A stretch of DNA of 64,000 bases from Clostridiales bacterium (GCA_019415945.1 DXYF01000033.1:1-64000); one strand, 5' to 3'. Shown: positions 31,164 through 39,474, counted from the first letter of the stretch. Program-made: numbers and translations. The notes: a model not told the origin generated them from the letters alone.

Positions 31164-31853
31164 TTAATTTAAAATTTTTCCGTCTATAGAAATGGTGATT
31201 ACCTGCCAGGGAATGAATTTTCCACTGTTTTGCAACGCTTTTTTTGCCGCAAGCTCCAAGCCTGAGCAGCAGGGTACTTCCATTCGCACAATGGCAACGC
31301 TCTGAATGTCATTGTTTTGAATAATTTGTGTTAATTTTTCGCTGTAATCTACGCTGTCAAGCTTTGGACAGCCGATAAGCGTAATTTTACCACGCATAAA
31401 TTCCTCGTGCATATTCGCGTAAGCGTATGCCGTGCAGTCTGCCGCAATCAAAAGCTTGGCTCCGTTAAAATACGGTGCGTTCACGGGTACAAGCTTGATT
31501 TGGCAGGGCCATTGACCCAGTTGAGAAACGCACGGTGAGCTTTTTTGCAGAGAAGTTTCCTGTCTGCGGTTAAACTGTCTTATTTGATGTCCCGGACAAC
31601 CTGTACCTTTATGTTTCTTTTTTTGATTTTCCAAAACAGCCTGTTCGTCGTACGGCATTGCCTCACGCTCAACAAAGCTGATTGCACCCGTTGGGCAGGT
31701 GGGCAGACAGTCGCCCAAACCGTCGCAGTAATCATCACGCAGCAATTTTGCTTTTCCGTTTACCATTCCTATGGCTCCCTCGTGGCAGGCGTCGGCACAT
31801 GCTCCGCAGCCGTTGCATTTTTCTTCATCTATTTGAATAATTCTTCTTATCAT
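31164..31853 (-). CDS. 4Fe-4S ferredoxin-like protein with C-terminal domain
   Basis: The protein has 229 residues. An N-terminal ferredoxin domain has CNGCGACADAC (a complete 4Fe-4S motif) and CDGLGDCLPTCP (second motif lacking one standard Cys). A middle linker carries GCPG, and a C-terminal domain has AADCTAYAY, LIGCPKLDSVDYSEKL and EVPCCSGLE cysteine motifs. Such proteins often sit beside Crp/Fnr regulators and hybrid-cluster proteins in clostridia, but no hcp gene is near. It is probably an electron carrier in redox or nitrosative stress. It is divergent from the regulator. Confidence 0.87.
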   Translation of the reverse strand: MIRRIIQIDEEKCNGCGACADACHEGAIGMVNGKAKLLRDDYCDGLGDCLPTCPTGAISFVEREAMPYDEQAVLENQKKKHKGTGCPGHQIRQFNRRQETSLQKSSPCVSQLGQWPCQIKLVPVNAPYFNGAKLLIAADCTAYAYANMHEEFMRGKITLIGCPKLDSVDYSEKLTQIIQNNDIQSVAIVRMEVPCCSGLELAAKKALQNSGKFIPWQVITISIDGKILN

Positions 31854-31865
31854 CTTAAAGCCTCC

Positions 31866-31894
31866 TTGTTTTACTGGCTTTAGTATAGTACAAT
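31866..31894 (+). promoter_or_regulatory. Promoter of the Crp/Fnr regulator gene
   Basis: TTGTTT (31866-31871) and TACAAT (31889-31894) are 17 bp apart, giving a start site near 31901. The operator at 31910-31923 then lies just downstream of the start, suited to autorepression. Confidence 0.55.
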
Positions 31895-31923
31895 AAAAAC
31901 AATAAGTATGTGGTTAAAACAAC
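31882..31923 (-). promoter_or_regulatory. Operator plus -10 of the ferredoxin promoter (class II layout)
   Basis: GTGGTTAAAACAAC at 31910-31923 matches 12 of 14 bases of the cupin operator and is centred at 31916.5. The minus-strand -10 TATACT (plus 31882-31887) is centred at 31884.5, again exactly 32 bp away. Confidence 0.6.
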
Positions 31924-31938
31924 GAAAAGGAGTATTTT

Positions 31939-32592
31939 ATGTTTCCAATAAATCATCCTGTTTTTGACAAAATTACGCAGGAGGAATACGATGAGTTGAT
32001 TTCCTGCGGAGGTATTCGTACGGTTGAATATAAAAAGGGAGCAGTTTTGTTTCAAACGGGAGATCAAACAGAAGAATTCGGAATTTTACTTTCTGGTAAA
32101 ATTCATATTGAAAATATTGATTTGTGGGGCAATCGTATGATTTTGCACAATATTTCAGAGGGACAGGCGTTTGCCGAAACCTACGCCTTTTGCAAGATTC
32201 CGATAATGGTTGATGTTACGGCGGTTGAGGACAGCAAGGTGCTGTTTGTGGATATAGGCGTCTTGTTGTCTTGCGGCAATCAGGCAAAATCATGGTACAA
32301 CAAATTATTGTACAATTTACTTGTGCTGTCTACCGAGAAAAATCTTGCGTGGTCAAGCCGTGTGTTCTGCATTGCTTCAAAAAGCATTCGCACAAGGGTT
32401 ATGACTTATTTATCTTCAGAGGCAGTCAGGTGCGGTTCAACGGAATTTACCGTGCCGTTTGACCGTCAGCAAATGGCGGATTATCTGAATGTTGAACGCA
32501 GTGCGTTGTCGAAAGAACTGGGGCGTATGCAGAAAGAGGGAATACTGACTTTCAAAAAAAACAAATTTCATTTGTATCGGGTGGATGAATAA
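31939..32592 (+). CDS. Crp/Fnr-family transcriptional regulator
   Basis: The protein has 217 residues: an N-terminal cyclic-nucleotide-binding-like beta barrel (VEYKKGAVLFQTGDQTEEFGILLSGKIHIEN..ISEGQAFAETYAF), a long dimer helix and a C-terminal winged helix (VPFDRQQMADYLNVERSALSKELGRMQKEGILTF). It lacks the Fnr cysteine cluster and the cAMP-contact motif of Crp, so the signal is unknown. AAAAGGAG precedes the ATG. The operators beside it suggest that it activates the ferredoxin and cupin genes and represses itself. Confidence 0.9.
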   Translation: MFPINHPVFDKITQEEYDELISCGGIRTVEYKKGAVLFQTGDQTEEFGILLSGKIHIENIDLWGNRMILHNISEGQAFAETYAFCKIPIMVDVTAVEDSKVLFVDIGVLLSCGNQAKSWYNKLLYNLLVLSTEKNLAWSSRVFCIASKSIRTRVMTYLSSEAVRCGSTEFTVPFDRQQMADYLNVERSALSKELGRMQKEGILTFKKNKFHLYRVDE

Positions 32593-32637
32593 TTTGCGGG
32601 ATAATTGCGGGGATGCACTGCAACGCTTTATAATAAT

Positions 32638-32681
32638 AAAAGGCAGTTGCCAATCGTTTAAACAGATTGATAACTGCCTTT
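32638..32681 (+). terminator. Terminator of the regulator gene
   Basis: AAAGGCAGTT (32638-32647) pairs perfectly with AACTGCCTTT (32672-32681), with an inner CAATC/GATTG stem. The tail is TGTATTT. Confidence 0.7.
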
Positions 32682-32732
32682 GTATTTAAGATTTATTCGG
32701 TTTGTTAATTTGTGTTTTACAAAAAGAAAGGT

Positions 32733-32756
32733 GGCACCTGCAAAAAAGCAGATGCC
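32733..32756 (-). terminator. Terminator of the ylxM-ffh-rpsP-khpA operon
   Basis: On the minus strand GGCATCTGC and GCAGGTGCC flank a TTTTTT loop with one mismatch, followed by ACCTTTCTTTTTG. It lies 15 nt after the khpA stop. Confidence 0.75.
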
Positions 32757-32770
32757 TCAAATAGTTTTGT

Positions 32771-33004
32771 TTAGTCGATTTCAACCGCGATTTTTTCATC
32801 GCTGCGAATAGCTGCACTGCGGGCGATTGTGCGGATAGCCTTGGCAATTCTGCCTTGCTTACCGATAACTCTGCCCATATCGCTTTCGGCAACATGAATG
32901 TGGTAAACAGTTGTGCCGTCCTCTGTAGGAGCGTCGGCTTCAACGCTTACCGAATCGGGATCATCAACAAGACCTTTTGCGATTATAGAAAGTAATTCCT
33001 GCAT
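32771..33004 (-). CDS. khpA: KH-domain RNA-binding protein KhpA
   Basis: The protein has 77 residues from the ATG at 33004 (MQELLSIIAKGLVDDPDSVSV). It is a single KH domain with the RNA-binding loop GRVIGKQGRIAKAIRTI (GxxG = GKQG). KhpA proteins bind RNA with the partner KhpB and affect division and small-RNA function. It is the last gene of the SRP operon, 27 nt after rpsP, with AAAGGAC as ribosome site. An alternative frame start 9 codons upstream overlaps the spacer. Confidence 0.92.
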   Translation of the reverse strand: MQELLSIIAKGLVDDPDSVSVEADAPTEDGTTVYHIHVAESDMGRVIGKQGRIAKAIRTIARSAAIRSDEKIAVEID

Positions 33005-33031
33005 ATTATTAAGTCCTTTCCTGTTTCGCAA

Positions 33032-33277
33032 TTATTCGATTACGCCGTTTTTCTTAAGAAGTGCCTTTACAGTATCTGTAGGCTGAGCACCGTTAGCAAT
33101 CCACTTCTTAACAGCCTCTTGATCTACCTTGAACTCGCTGGGGTTCTTGAGGATATCGTATGTTCCGATTTCTTCAATAAAACGACCGTTTCTGGGGTAT
33201 CTTGAGTCTGCAACGACTACTCTGTAAAAAGGAGCTTTCTTTGAGCCCATTCTTCTGAGTCTGATTTTTACTGCCAT
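33032..33277 (-). CDS. rpsP: 30S ribosomal protein bS16
   Basis: The protein has 81 residues: MAVKIRLRRMGSKKAPFYRVVVADSRYPRNGRFIEEIGTYDI..VKKWIANGAQPTDTVKALLKKNGVIE, the typical S16 sequence over its full length. The ATG at 33277 is preceded by GAGGTG. It sits between ffh and khpA, the conserved Firmicute order, and is co-transcribed leftward. Confidence 0.98.
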   Translation of the reverse strand: MAVKIRLRRMGSKKAPFYRVVVADSRYPRNGRFIEEIGTYDILKNPSEFKVDQEAVKKWIANGAQPTDTVKALLKKNGVIE

Positions 33278-33331
33278 GATTTTCACCTCTGAAATTTAAT
33301 TTATATATTCACCAACTTTTGGATGAATGAC

Positions 33332-34702
33332 TTATTTAAACGGCGGTATTCCGCCCATCGGCATACCGCCGAGTCCAGGAAGCATATTTCGTTTTTTCTT
33401 CTTGCCGTTTTTGCCCTTTGATTTGAGCTGTTTCATCATCTTCTGCATTTGCTCAAGCTGCTTTATAAGGCGGTTTACCTCCTCAACGCTCCTGCCTGAA
33501 CCTGCGGCTATTCTGCGTTTTCTTGACGGATTGAGGAGAGAGGGGTTACTTCTTTCTTCTTTCGTCATAGAAAGTATGATTGCCTGCACCCAGTCAATCT
33601 GTCTGTCGTCAATATCAACGCCGTCAAGCTGTTTGCCTACGCCGGGGATTTTTGCAAGGATTCCCTTTAGAGGCCCCATTTTTTTAATCTGCTCAAATTG
33701 TTCGTTTAAGTCGTTAAAGTCAAACTTGCTGCTCATCATCTTCTGAGCCATTTGTTCGGCTTTCTTTTGGTCGATTTTGTTTTGTGCGTCCTCAATAAGC
33801 GTCAGCACATCGCCCATTCCGAGAATACGGCTTGCCATACGGTCGGGGTGAAATACCTCGATGTCGTCAAGCTTTTCGCCCGTACCTGCAAACTTAATGG
33901 GCTTGCCTGTAACCGCCTTTACGGATAGAGCCGCACCGCCTCGGGTATCGCCGTCAAGCTTTGTGAGAATTACGCCTGAAATTTCAAGCAGTTCGTTAAA
34001 GCTTTTTGCAACATTTACGGCGTCCTGACCTGTCATAGAGTCAATAACAAGCAAGATTTCGTCCGGCTCAACCTCAGACTTAATCTCCTTTAGCTCGTTC
34101 ATAAGAGCTTCGTCAATGTGAAGTCGTCCTGCGGTATCGAGAATGACAACATCGTTGCCATAATCCTTTGCTTGTCTGATAGCCGCTTTTGCGATTTTTA
34201 CAGGGTTTTCCGTCCCCATTTCAAATACGGGAACACCAGCGTTTGAGCCGACAACCTTTAGCTGTTCAATAGCCGCCGGACGATAGATGTCGCAGGCAAC
34301 AAGTAAAGGTCTGCGGTTTTGAGCTTTGAGCATTTTTGCAAGTTTTGCGGCGTGTGTTGTTTTACCTGAACCCTGCAAGCCGCAAAGCATTATTACTGTA
34401 GGCGGTTTTGACGCAAATTCAATTCTTGCACTGTCGCCGCCCATAAGTGATGTAAGTTCTTCGTCAACTATTTTTATTACCGTTTGTGCGGGAGTAAGAC
34501 TTTCCATTACATCCTGTCCCACGGCACGCTCGGTAACCTTGTTTGTAAAATCTTTGGCAACCTTGTAGTTTACATCTGCTTCAAGCAACGCAAGGCGTAC
34601 TTCTCGCATTGCCTCCTTAACATCATTTTCGGAAAGCTTGCCCTTGTTTTTAAGTTTTTTAAACGCATTACTCAGCTTGTCTGCAAGTCCTTCAAATGCC
34701 AT
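33332..34702 (-). CDS. ffh: Signal recognition particle GTPase Ffh (SRP54)
   Basis: The 456-residue protein targets membrane and secreted proteins co-translationally with 4.5S RNA. The helical N domain is residues 1-90; the GTPase domain has G1 GLQGSGKTT (108-116), DTAGRLHIDE, and LTKLDGDTRGGAALS; the M domain follows with the methionine-rich helices (MGPLKGIL..MQKMMKQLKSKG) and a Gly/Pro/Met tail ending MGGIPPFK. The 4.5S RNA gene (ffs) was not found in the window. It follows ylxM by 11 nt. Confidence 0.98.
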   Translation of the reverse strand: MAFEGLADKLSNAFKKLKNKGKLSENDVKEAMREVRLALLEADVNYKVAKDFTNKVTERAVGQDVMESLTPAQTVIKIVDEELTSLMGGDSARIEFASKPPTVIMLCGLQGSGKTTHAAKLAKMLKAQNRRPLLVACDIYRPAAIEQLKVVGSNAGVPVFEMGTENPVKIAKAAIRQAKDYGNDVVILDTAGRLHIDEALMNELKEIKSEVEPDEILLVIDSMTGQDAVNVAKSFNELLEISGVILTKLDGDTRGGAALSVKAVTGKPIKFAGTGEKLDDIEVFHPDRMASRILGMGDVLTLIEDAQNKIDQKKAEQMAQKMMSSKFDFNDLNEQFEQIKKMGPLKGILAKIPGVGKQLDGVDIDDRQIDWVQAIILSMTKEERSNPSLLNPSRKRRIAAGSGRSVEEVNRLIKQLEQMQKMMKQLKSKGKNGKKKKRNMLPGLGGMPMGGIPPFK

Positions 34703-34713
34703 ATAATTTCCTC

Positions 34714-35064
34714 TTATTCTTTAAGTGTGTCTGCCGTCCTTTTTATACAGGCGGCAAGAGCCTTAGCGTTTGTATCCTGTGATTCGTCAAAAATTTTTTG
34801 AGCGGTTCTTGAAATGTCGTCCAAGCCCTTTTCAAGCTCGCAAAATCTTTTGTAAAGACCGAGTTTTTCTTCAAATTCAAAAAGCTGCTGTTCGCACCGC
34901 TTTATGCTGTCACGCACACCCTGCCTTGTAATTCCGTACTGGTCGGCGATTTCGGCAAGCGACAGGTCTTCGTTGTAGTACAGGTCGATTGCCTGTCTGC
35001 CCGACGGCCTTAAAAGCTCGCCGTAGAAATCGAAAAGCAGTGAAACCTCAATGTTTTTTTCCAT
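34714..35064 (-). CDS. ylxM: YlxM family DNA-binding protein
   Basis: The protein has 116 residues with a sigma70-region-4-like HTH: RQAIDLYYNEDLSLAEIADQYGITRQGVRDSIKRCEQQLFEFEEKLGL. YlxM is the conserved first gene of the SRP operon in Firmicutes and modulates SRP. It is longer than usual at the C-terminus by about 20 residues. AAGGAGC precedes the ATG. The promoter and an inverted repeat lie just upstream (35098-35155). Confidence 0.93.
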   Translation of the reverse strand: MEKNIEVSLLFDFYGELLRPSGRQAIDLYYNEDLSLAEIADQYGITRQGVRDSIKRCEQQLFEFEEKLGLYKRFCELEKGLDDISRTAQKIFDESQDTNAKALAACIKRTADTLKE

Positions 35065-35446
35065 TTATTTTAAGCTCCTTGCCGTAAAAGCAGGATTATC
35101 TGTAAAGCTAAAATCTTTACAGATGGATTATAGTACATTCTGCATTAGATGTCAAGCCGATTTTATAATTTTTAAAATAAAGTGTTTTTAGTGCAGTTTT
35201 AACAGCGTTTAAAATACAAGTAAGTTTTTTGTGATGTACAGCTGCTTTGTAAAAAATATAACTATATATATTACAAATAGGTTAATAATATACTTACTTG
35301 TTTTCGTGATATTTAACAAAAATTAAATTTTTAGTAAAGAAAACTATATTTTGTGAGTTTTTATCTTGATATTGTGGTATAATTGTTTTGAAAATTTCTG
35401 AAAATAGGAGTTTTGCACTACGGAACAAGTAATAAATATCGACAGA
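35065..35446. other. Intergenic region between ylxM and phoH
   Basis: It holds the leftward SRP-operon promoter and its inverted repeat (next entry), and for phoH a TATAAT at 35378-35383 with no clear -35. The middle (35160-35340) is AT-rich without a recognisable gene or RNA motif. Confidence 0.6.
35098..35155 (-). promoter_or_regulatory. SRP-operon promoter with inverted repeat at the start site
   Basis: On the minus strand TTGACA (plus 35150-35155) and TATAAT (plus 35127-35132) are 17 bp apart. Immediately downstream is a perfect repeat, ATCTGTAAAG (35098-35107) / CTTTACAGAT (35115-35124), that spans the predicted start site near 35120. It can be an operator or a 5' mRNA hairpin. Confidence 0.7.
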
Positions 35447-36376
35447 ATGGAAAGTGCAGTTGCCCTTTTTGGCAGTTTTGACGAGAATATAAAACTCATA
35501 GAAAGGGAATTTAGTGTCCGCATAGTCAGCCGTGACAGCGAGCTTAAAATTGACGGAGAAGCCGAGAGTGTTTCAAAGGCGTGCAGGGTGATAGACAGCC
35601 TTTTGAAGCTTATTAACAAGGGCGAGGCTCTTTCGGAGCAAAACATTCGCTATTGCATTTCGCTTGTCAATGACGGCAGTGACGAAAAAATCGAACAGCT
35701 TGCGGGCGACTGTATTTGCATAACATCAAAAGGCAAGCCTATTAAGCCTAAAACTATAGGTCAAAAGCGGTATTGCAATATGATTGCCGACAACACGATT
35801 ACTATAGGCGTGGGACCTGCGGGAACAGGCAAGACATATCTTGCGGTTGCAATGGCTGTAACTGCGTTTAGAAGCAAACAGATTAACAGAATTATTCTTA
35901 CCCGTCCTGCTGTTGAGGCAGGAGAAAAGCTGGGCTTTCTGCCGGGCGATTTGCAGAGTAAGGTTGACCCGTATCTGCGTCCGCTTTATGACGCGTTGTT
36001 TGATATGCTGGGAGCGGAAACATATCAAAAATATGTTGAACGGGGAAATATTGAGGTTGCTCCGCTTGCATATATGAGAGGCAGAACGCTTGACGACAGT
36101 TTTATTATTCTTGATGAAGCTCAGAATACGACAAGCGAGCAGATGAAAATGTTTCTTACCCGTCTCGGATTTAATTCCAAAATGGTAATCACGGGTGATA
36201 TAACACAGATAGATTTGCCGAGAGGTGCAAAAAGCGGACTGAAAGATTGTATTAAAATTCTTAAAAATATTGAAGGGATAGGAAGCTGTACATTTGATGA
36301 GCGTGATGTTGTACGCCACAGACTTGTACAGGATATTATTAAGGCTTATGCTAAATACGAAAATCCAAGAGCATAG
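35447..36376 (+). CDS. phoH: PhoH-like ATPase (YbeZ type)
   Basis: The protein is 309 residues as called. A KH-like N-terminal region is followed by the PhoH ATPase core: Walker A GPAGTGKTY (123-131), RPAVEAGEKLGFLPGD, AYMRGRTLDDSFIILDEAQN (Walker B DEAQ), and VITGDITQIDLP. It partners YbeY, encoded next, in ribosome and RNA metabolism. The start is uncertain: ATG 35447 has no ribosome site, while AGGAG at 35406-35410 points to about 35417, where the in-frame codon is ACT followed by TEQVINIDR, which looks like real protein. Confidence 0.93.
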   Translation: MESAVALFGSFDENIKLIEREFSVRIVSRDSELKIDGEAESVSKACRVIDSLLKLINKGEALSEQNIRYCISLVNDGSDEKIEQLAGDCICITSKGKPIKPKTIGQKRYCNMIADNTITIGVGPAGTGKTYLAVAMAVTAFRSKQINRIILTRPAVEAGEKLGFLPGDLQSKVDPYLRPLYDALFDMLGAETYQKYVERGNIEVAPLAYMRGRTLDDSFIILDEAQNTTSEQMKMFLTRLGFNSKMVITGDITQIDLPRGAKSGLKDCIKILKNIEGIGSCTFDERDVVRHRLVQDIIKAYAKYENPRA

Positions 36377-36422
36377 CCGAATTTTGCCGATAAAGTGAGA
36401 TTAATGAAAGGAATGATGTAAA

Positions 36423-36935
36423 ATGGCAGATAACAAGATCAGGGTGGTAATAACGAATAAACAAAAAACCGTAAAAATTCCTACGGGAATAAGAATGCTT
36501 GTGCGTCGCTGCTGCAATGCAGTGCTTCAGCTTGAAAAGTTTGAGGGACCTGCGGAAATCAGCGTTACATTTACAGACAACAAGGGAATAAGAGAACTTA
36601 ACAAGCAGTACCGTGACAAGGACATCGAAACAGATGTGCTTTCTTTCCCGATGGGAGAAAACGGTGTTTACGACACCGATATGGAAACGGGTGCGAAAAT
36701 TTTAGGCGATGTTGTTATCTCTATGGAAAAGGCAAGAGATCAGGCGGAGCTTTACGGTCACTCTCTTCAGAGGGAGGTCGGTTATCTTACTGCACACAGC
36801 GTGCTTCACCTGCTTGGATATGACCATATGGAAAAGCTTGAAAGAGTGAGAATGAGAGAAAAGGAAGAGCTTATCATGGAACAGCTCGGACTTCCCGCTT
36901 CATCAAGCTACATAATTGATGAAGACATGATATGA
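36423..36935 (+). CDS. ybeY: Endoribonuclease YbeY
   Basis: The 170-residue enzyme matures 16S rRNA and takes part in ribosome quality control. The metal-binding motif HSVLHLLGYDHM (HxxxHxxxxDH) is intact, as is the upstream KQYRDKDIETDVLSFPMG. AAAGGAATG precedes the ATG; the gene overlaps dgkA by 4 nt (ATGA). It lies after phoH in the conserved order. Confidence 0.97.
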   Translation: MADNKIRVVITNKQKTVKIPTGIRMLVRRCCNAVLQLEKFEGPAEISVTFTDNKGIRELNKQYRDKDIETDVLSFPMGENGVYDTDMETGAKILGDVVISMEKARDQAELYGHSLQREVGYLTAHSVLHLLGYDHMEKLERVRMREKEELIMEQLGLPASSSYIIDEDMI

Positions 36936-37426
36936 AAAAACAGTTTTTAAGCTTTAAATATGCTTTCAGGGGCATATGGTGCACGGTAAAAAGCGAAAGT
37001 CATATGAGGTTTCACATTGTTGCGGGATTTTATGTTCTGCTGTTTTCGCTTTTTTATGATTTTTCATCGGCTCAGATGGCGGTGCTTATCATTTTGATAG
37101 CACTTATTATGTTTGCCGAGATTGTAAACACCTGCATTGAACAGCTTTGCAATCTTATTGCCGACAGATATGAACCGCTTATAAAGGCGGCAAAGGACGC
37201 AGCGGCAGGGGCTGTGCTTGTGCTTGCGGCAGCGGCGGCTGCGGTAGGAGTAGTCTTTTTCGCCGATTTTGAGAAAGTTTCGGGGATTTTTGCATATTTT
37301 GCCTGCAACCCTGTCTTGATTGTACCGCTTGTTATTTCTGCTGCGGCGTCTGTGCTGTTTGTGTGCCTCGGTCCTGCGGGAATAAAAGAAAAGCTTTTAA
37401 GTTTAAAACTGAAAATAAAAAAATAA
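36932..37426 (+). CDS. dgkA: Undecaprenol/diacylglycerol kinase family membrane protein
   Basis: The protein has 164 residues. The DgkA core has the EIVNTCIEQLCNLI motif and Lys/Asp downstream (DRYEPLIKAAKDAAAGAVLV), with three membrane helices. A C-terminal extension carries two additional hydrophobic segments (PVLIVPLVISAAASVLFVCLG), making it longer than the usual 120-130 residues. It recycles undecaprenol or diacylglycerol by phosphorylation. It is between ybeY and era, a conserved Firmicute position. Confidence 0.92.
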   Translation: MKKQFLSFKYAFRGIWCTVKSESHMRFHIVAGFYVLLFSLFYDFSSAQMAVLIILIALIMFAEIVNTCIEQLCNLIADRYEPLIKAAKDAAAGAVLVLAAAAAAVGVVFFADFEKVSGIFAYFACNPVLIVPLVISAAASVLFVCLGPAGIKEKLLSLKLKIKK

Positions 37427-37480
37427 TGCATGGGGCATACTGTGTTCGGTTTGCCCCGAATTTTTGTATAAGAGGTAATT

Positions 37481-38389
37481 ATGAAAACTACGGATAAATC
37501 GGCTTTTATTGCCATTGTCGGCAGACCGAATGTGGGTAAAAGCTCAATATTAAACAGAATACTCGGTCAGAAAATTGCTATCGTTTCAAGCAAGCCTCAG
37601 ACCACCCGAAACAGAATTACGGGCGTACTCACAGAGGGGGAATATCAGTTTGTTTTCTTTGATACTCCGGGTATGCACAAGCCGAAAAACTCCCTCGGCA
37701 AATATATGGTGCGTTCCGTCAACGAATCGGTCGGAGGAGTTGACTGCTGTATGCTGGTTGTCGAGGCTGGCAGGGAGCCGGGGGCTACCGAGCTTGCGTT
37801 GATTGATAAATTCAAGTCGCTGGGTATGCCTGCAATTTTGGCAATTAACAAGATTGATATGCTCAAAGAAAAGGACGCCTTGATAAAGCAGATTATTGAA
37901 TATACAAAGCTCTATAATTTTGACGCCGTTGTGCCTGTAAGTGCACAGGACGGGAGCGGAATTGACGAGCTGCTTGACGAGCTTAAAAATCAGGCGGGAG
38001 AGGGCGGTCATTATTTTGACGACGACACTCTCACCGACCAGCCCGAGAGAGTAATTGTTGCTGAAATTATCCGTGAAAAAATCCTGCGTTTGTGCGACAA
38101 GGAAATTCCTCACGGCACGGCAGTTGTTATCGAAAAGATGAAAACGAGGGATAACGGCGTTCTCGATATTGACGCCACAATCTACTGCGAGCGTGATACG
38201 CACAAGCGTATAATAATAGGCAAGGGCGGAGCAATGCTTAAAAAAATCAGCACATTTGCCCGCCAGGATATTGAAAGATTTTTTGACTGCAAGGTGTTTT
38301 TGCAGACATGGGTAAAAGTCAAAGAGGATTGGCGTAACCGAGCACAAATTTTGCAGAATTTCGGCTATGACGAGAAAAATTTTGATTAA
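37481..38389 (+). CDS. era: GTPase Era
   Basis: The 302-residue GTPase binds 16S rRNA and is needed for 30S assembly. The G domain has GRPNVGKS (14-21), DTPGMHKP, and NKIDML; the C-terminal KH domain has RIIIGKGGAMLKKIS. AGAGGT precedes the ATG. It lies after dgkA and before the YqzL-like gene and recO. Confidence 0.98.
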   Translation: MKTTDKSAFIAIVGRPNVGKSSILNRILGQKIAIVSSKPQTTRNRITGVLTEGEYQFVFFDTPGMHKPKNSLGKYMVRSVNESVGGVDCCMLVVEAGREPGATELALIDKFKSLGMPAILAINKIDMLKEKDALIKQIIEYTKLYNFDAVVPVSAQDGSGIDELLDELKNQAGEGGHYFDDDTLTDQPERVIVAEIIREKILRLCDKEIPHGTAVVIEKMKTRDNGVLDIDATIYCERDTHKRIIIGKGGAMLKKISTFARQDIERFFDCKVFLQTWVKVKEDWRNRAQILQNFGYDEKNFD

Positions 38390-38553
38390 ATTTCAGATAG
38401 TAATTTTGTGAAAATAGTGAAAATAATTTATACTGTTGTTTATATATTAAATTAGTTTATTGAATCATTTTCTGTAATTTAATTCAATTATATCCAAAAA
38501 ATACTTAATATAAAACGCCGTAATCCGAAAACAATAATTTCGGAGGTGTTTTT

Positions 38554-38727
38554 ATGGACGACTGGTATATGTGGCAGGCGTTTTTCACAACGGGAAGCGT
38601 CCTCGATTATCTCAGATACAAGGGTATTCAAAACGCAAAGGACACGGGTGCAGACACCGTTACAAGGGAGGATACCGATGAAATTCCAAACGCAGGGTAT
38701 TATAATCAAGGAACAGAATATCGGTGA
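38554..38727 (+). CDS. yqzL: YqzL-like small protein
   Basis: A 57-residue frame with an excellent ribosome site (CGGAGGTG 6-7 nt before the ATG). The sequence starts MDDWYMWQAFFTTGSVLDYLRYKGIQ, matching the YqzL pattern W..F..TG....YL.YK, and the family lies between era and recO in Bacillus too. Its last 50 nt overlap the start of recO in another frame. Function unknown; the overlap suggests translational coupling to recO. Confidence 0.75.
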   Translation: MDDWYMWQAFFTTGSVLDYLRYKGIQNAKDTGADTVTREDTDEIPNAGYYNQGTEYR

Positions 38728-39421
38728 GCAGGACAAGCTCGTTTTTGCCCTTACAAAATCAAACGGCGTTATAAAGGCTTTTGTAAGAGGTGCGAAGAAT
38801 TTAAAAAATCAAAAATGTGCTTCCACCTCTTTGCTTTCATATTCCCGATTCACAATTTATAAGGGTCGGGACAGCTACATAATCGGAGACGCTCAGACTA
38901 TCCGCATATTTTCAAAACTCAGAAGCGATGTGAGGAAAATGTGCCTTGCACAGTATTTTTGCGAGCTTGCTCTGACGATTTGCCCCAGAGAGCAGAAATC
39001 AGACGCTTTTTTAAGTCTTATATTAAATTCTCTTTATCTGCTCGGCGAGGAAAAACGAAGCCCCGAGCTTATTAAGCCCTGCTTTGAAATGCGTCTTGCA
39101 AGTATGGCGGGTTATATGCCCGACCTGAGAATGTGCAGTAATTGCGGAGAATACTGTGCCGACAGGATGTATTTTCTGCCAAGACTTGGTGTGCTTGAAT
39201 GCGGAAGCTGTCACACAAATAACAGTGAAATTTCGGTTGAGCTTAACCCCTCAACTCTTACCGCACTTCGCCATACCGTTTATGCCGATGACGACAAGCT
39301 GTTTTCCTTTTCTCTTTCGTCAGACGGACTTGAGGTGCTTAATGAGGCGAGTGAAAGCTATCTGAAATACAGATTTGAAAAGGATTTTAAAACACTTATA
39401 TTTTATAAAACAATAAGTTAG
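38678..39421 (+). CDS. recO: DNA repair protein RecO
   Basis: The 247-residue recombination mediator loads RecA at gaps with RecF and RecR. The OB-fold N-terminus is MKFQTQGIIIKEQNIGEQDKLVFALTK; a zinc-binding cluster CSNCG..CGSCH lies near residues 150-185. The ATG at 38678 has GGGAGG upstream; the frame extends further up through the YqzL region without another site. It begins inside yqzL. Confidence 0.95.
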   Translation: MKFQTQGIIIKEQNIGEQDKLVFALTKSNGVIKAFVRGAKNLKNQKCASTSLLSYSRFTIYKGRDSYIIGDAQTIRIFSKLRSDVRKMCLAQYFCELALTICPREQKSDAFLSLILNSLYLLGEEKRSPELIKPCFEMRLASMAGYMPDLRMCSNCGEYCADRMYFLPRLGVLECGSCHTNNSEISVELNPSTLTALRHTVYADDDKLFSFSLSSDGLEVLNEASESYLKYRFEKDFKTLIFYKTIS

Positions 39422-39474
39422 ACCGAAACGCAGTAAAGTGAATATTTCTGCGTTGTCGAAACAGGGTGCAGAAT

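Noticed and set aside
37586..38347. Leftward 253-residue ORF opposite era
   Set aside because: Shadow frame of era.
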